Assembly: GCA_011321985.1 (NCBI GenBank) | Contig: DROB01000358.1 | Location: forward strand, 1 to 25,223 | Source of the DNA: Gammaproteobacteria bacterium | GTDB taxonomy: Bacteria; Pseudomonadota; Gammaproteobacteria; SZUA-229 | Length of the DNA: 25,223 nt | Reading direction: 5' to 3' | The notes under the pieces: model-generated | Databases searched by the model: none | What the model saw: the letters and a program-made list of their open reading frames with translations, nothing else | What the model was told of the DNA's origin: nothing | Position numbers and translations under genes: made by a program | Shown here: piece after piece, positions 24,094-25,223 of the stretch | Layout: each line of letters starts with the position of its first letter | Position numbering within the stretch: position 1 is the first letter of the stretch

Positions 24094-24141
24094 TTGACCA
24101 GACTGTATATATAAAGTACATTATTTATACAAAGACTGTAT
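24094..24141 (+). promoter_or_regulatory. divergent control region: promoter and AGACTGTAT direct repeats
   Basis: TTGACC (24094-24099) and TACATT (24117-24122), 17 bases apart, may form the LysR gene promoter. AGACTGTAT occurs at 24100-24108 and again at 24133-24141, 33 bases apart, or about three helical turns. These are candidate regulator contact sites. The region is short and AT-rich, so chance cannot be excluded. Confidence 0.4.
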
Positions 24142-24154
24142 CTTAAAAATACAT

Positions 24155-25024
24155 ATGAATATCACATTTCTGCAGATGCTTACTCTGGATGCCGTTATCA
24201 GGCAGGGCAGCATTCAGTCCGCTGCCAGATATCTGAACAAGACACATCCCAGCGTTATTACAGCTTTGAAAAAACTTGAAAACGAACTCGGTTTTGTCCT
24301 GTTTGATCGCTCTGGTTACCGCTCCACACTCACATCGGAGGGTAAGGCTTTTTATAAAAGCTGCCAGAAAATTCTCGATGACATCGATAGATTAAAAACA
24401 CAGGCATATCATCTCAGTTGTGGAGAAGAACCAGAGCTGAATATAGCAATTGGTGATATCACCCCGGTTCCAGATACTCTCAAAGTGCTGAGGAAATTTT
24501 CAGATAACAATAAATTCACCCATCTGAATTTACTGTTTGAAAATCTGGGTGGAACCAGTGCGTGCTTACTTGATGGAAAGGCTGACCTGATCATTCACCA
24601 CATCGATAAATCCGACCCTCGTTATGAATACAAAAAATTTTGTGAAGTACCCGTTGTTCCTGTTGCAGCACCGGATTTTCTTGCTATTCCAGTGAGCAAT
24701 AGTCTGAAATATACTGATCTGGAAAAATACACGCAATGCATAATCCGAAGCACTGCGTCTGAAACTGATGACAAAAACTATTTTGTACTTGAGCAAGCAC
24801 CACACATTACCGTTGGTGACCAGTACACCAAGAAAGAAATCATCATGCAACGTATGGCATGGGGGCATATGCCACTTTTCATGATCAAAGATGAACTGGA
24901 TGAAGGTACACTTATCTCTATCCAGGGAAAGTTCATAAAAGGCCATAACCTGGATATCGTCGTGGCTCGATTACATAAAGCTGAACACGGTACTATGTCA
25001 GAAAGATTGTGGCAGGCATTCTGA
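24155..25024 (+). CDS. LysR-family transcriptional regulator
   Basis: A 289-residue regulator. The N-terminal winged helix-turn-helix (about 3-62) contains GSIQSAARYLNKTHPSVI and ENELGFVLFDR, both LysR signatures. A linker helix is followed by a periplasmic-binding-like effector domain (about 92-285), starting LNIAIGD, where the LysR domain first strand normally is. No ribosome site is visible before ATG 24155. It is probably autoregulated and controls the divergent oxidoreductase gene. Its 3' end overlaps the convergent partial gene by 32 bases. Confidence 0.92.
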   Translation: MNITFLQMLTLDAVIRQGSIQSAARYLNKTHPSVITALKKLENELGFVLFDRSGYRSTLTSEGKAFYKSCQKILDDIDRLKTQAYHLSCGEEPELNIAIGDITPVPDTLKVLRKFSDNNKFTHLNLLFENLGGTSACLLDGKADLIIHHIDKSDPRYEYKKFCEVPVVPVAAPDFLAIPVSNSLKYTDLEKYTQCIIRSTASETDDKNYFVLEQAPHITVGDQYTKKEIIMQRMAWGHMPLFMIKDELDEGTLISIQGKFIKGHNLDIVVARLHKAEHGTMSERLWQAF

Positions 25025-25223
25025 TCATTGCCGAGCTGGCTTGCGGGCCATGATGAAAACCACTCCCCCTATGCCCTCCACCAAGGGCACGACTCAAAAT
25101 CATCGCACCAAAAACAACGAGCAGGATTCCGGCGATATAACGTGTCCACTTATGTTGGGTAACACGCTGCAACCTTTCTGCAAAACCACCCATCACCAGC
25201 AACATCGGTAAGGTGCCGGCACC
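24993..25223 (-). CDS. C-terminal part of a second UreH-like membrane protein (partial)
   Basis: The minus-strand frame is open to the window edge and encodes 76 visible residues. It starts GAGTLPMLL, then a hydrophobic helix (YIAGILLVVFGAMIL), and ends in a Gly/His-rich tail (GGGHRGSGFHHG). The GxGTLP motif and the helix before the tail align with the same part of the protein at 13747-14442 (GTGTLPTL, then VGLLIIIMAI). This indicates a paralogue of the UreH/DsbD-like family. The N-terminal Cys motifs are outside the window. The gene overlaps the LysR gene end by 32 bases. Confidence 0.68.
   Translation of the reverse strand, partial: GAGTLPMLLVMGGFAERLQRVTQHKWTRYIAGILLVVFGAMILSRALGGGHRGSGFHHGPQASSAMIRMPATIFLT

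Noticed and set aside
24103..24118. LexA-box-like CTGTATATATA sequence
   Set aside because: The second half lacks ACAG, so the dyad needed for LexA binding is missing.

Overview
The window looks like chromosomal DNA of a gammaproteobacterium. The closest visible parallels are Pseudomonas-type NrdA/NrdB (NrdA with two N-terminal ATP-cones), RimO, TcdA, a DUF2788 protein, an SO_0444-type metal exporter and a TtrS/TtrR-like two-component pair. I cannot place the genus. Base composition is even and moderate, with no integrase, transposase, phage gene, rRNA, tRNA or CRISPR array. Accessory character comes from small unknown genes and from several families of short intergenic repeats.

Layout. (1) 1-2472: the tail of a multiheme c-type cytochrome, a 67-aa ORF with degenerate heme-like motifs, and a large exported protein joining a SPOR-like domain, a TPR-like helical region and an outer-membrane beta-barrel. 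(2) 2717-7820: the class Ia ribonucleotide reductase operon nrdA-nrdB. It has a DnaA box, a NrdR box pair laid over a -35/-10 promoter, an 82-codon ORF with a near-perfect Shine-Dalgarno between the two genes, and a strong terminator. (3) 7821-9247: two strong hairpins, a stand-alone Cas2/VapD-fold small protein, a repeat element, an acidic unknown protein and a 45-aa Cys-rich membrane peptide. (4) 9302-13152: a DUF389 membrane protein, a VOC-fold protein, and divergent tcdA and rimO. (5) 13567-17796: a small lipoprotein, a UreH/DsbD-like Cys-containing membrane protein, a sigma-54 activator without a sensor domain, an SO_0444-type Cu/Zn exporter on the other strand, an unknown exported protein and a TlpA-like thioredoxin. 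(6) 17899-20723: a sensor kinase with a PhnD-like periplasmic domain plus PAS, and its FixJ-type response regulator, with their own terminator. (7) 20987-25223: a 53-aa membrane peptide, a YdjM-like membrane protein, DUF2788, an MDR oxidoreductase divergent from a LysR regulator, and the C-terminus of a second UreH-like protein at the edge.

How the genes relate. The nrd operon is the clearest unit: regulatory sites, promoter, both subunits and terminator are all visible. Cytochrome plus barrel suggests a cell-envelope electron-transfer module. Genes 13567-16589 suggest envelope metal or redox handling. The sensor pair has no adjacent target operon in view. Intergenic repeats fall into three families (REP-like, nested CGCGAAGG elements, AAGT-rich inverted repeats). 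Both AAGT copies sit between divergent genes.

No complete undescribed system can be demonstrated from this sequence alone. The best candidates are the nrdA-nrdB intercistronic ORF, the solitary Cas2-fold gene behind two hairpins, and the cytochrome/SPOR-barrel cluster.
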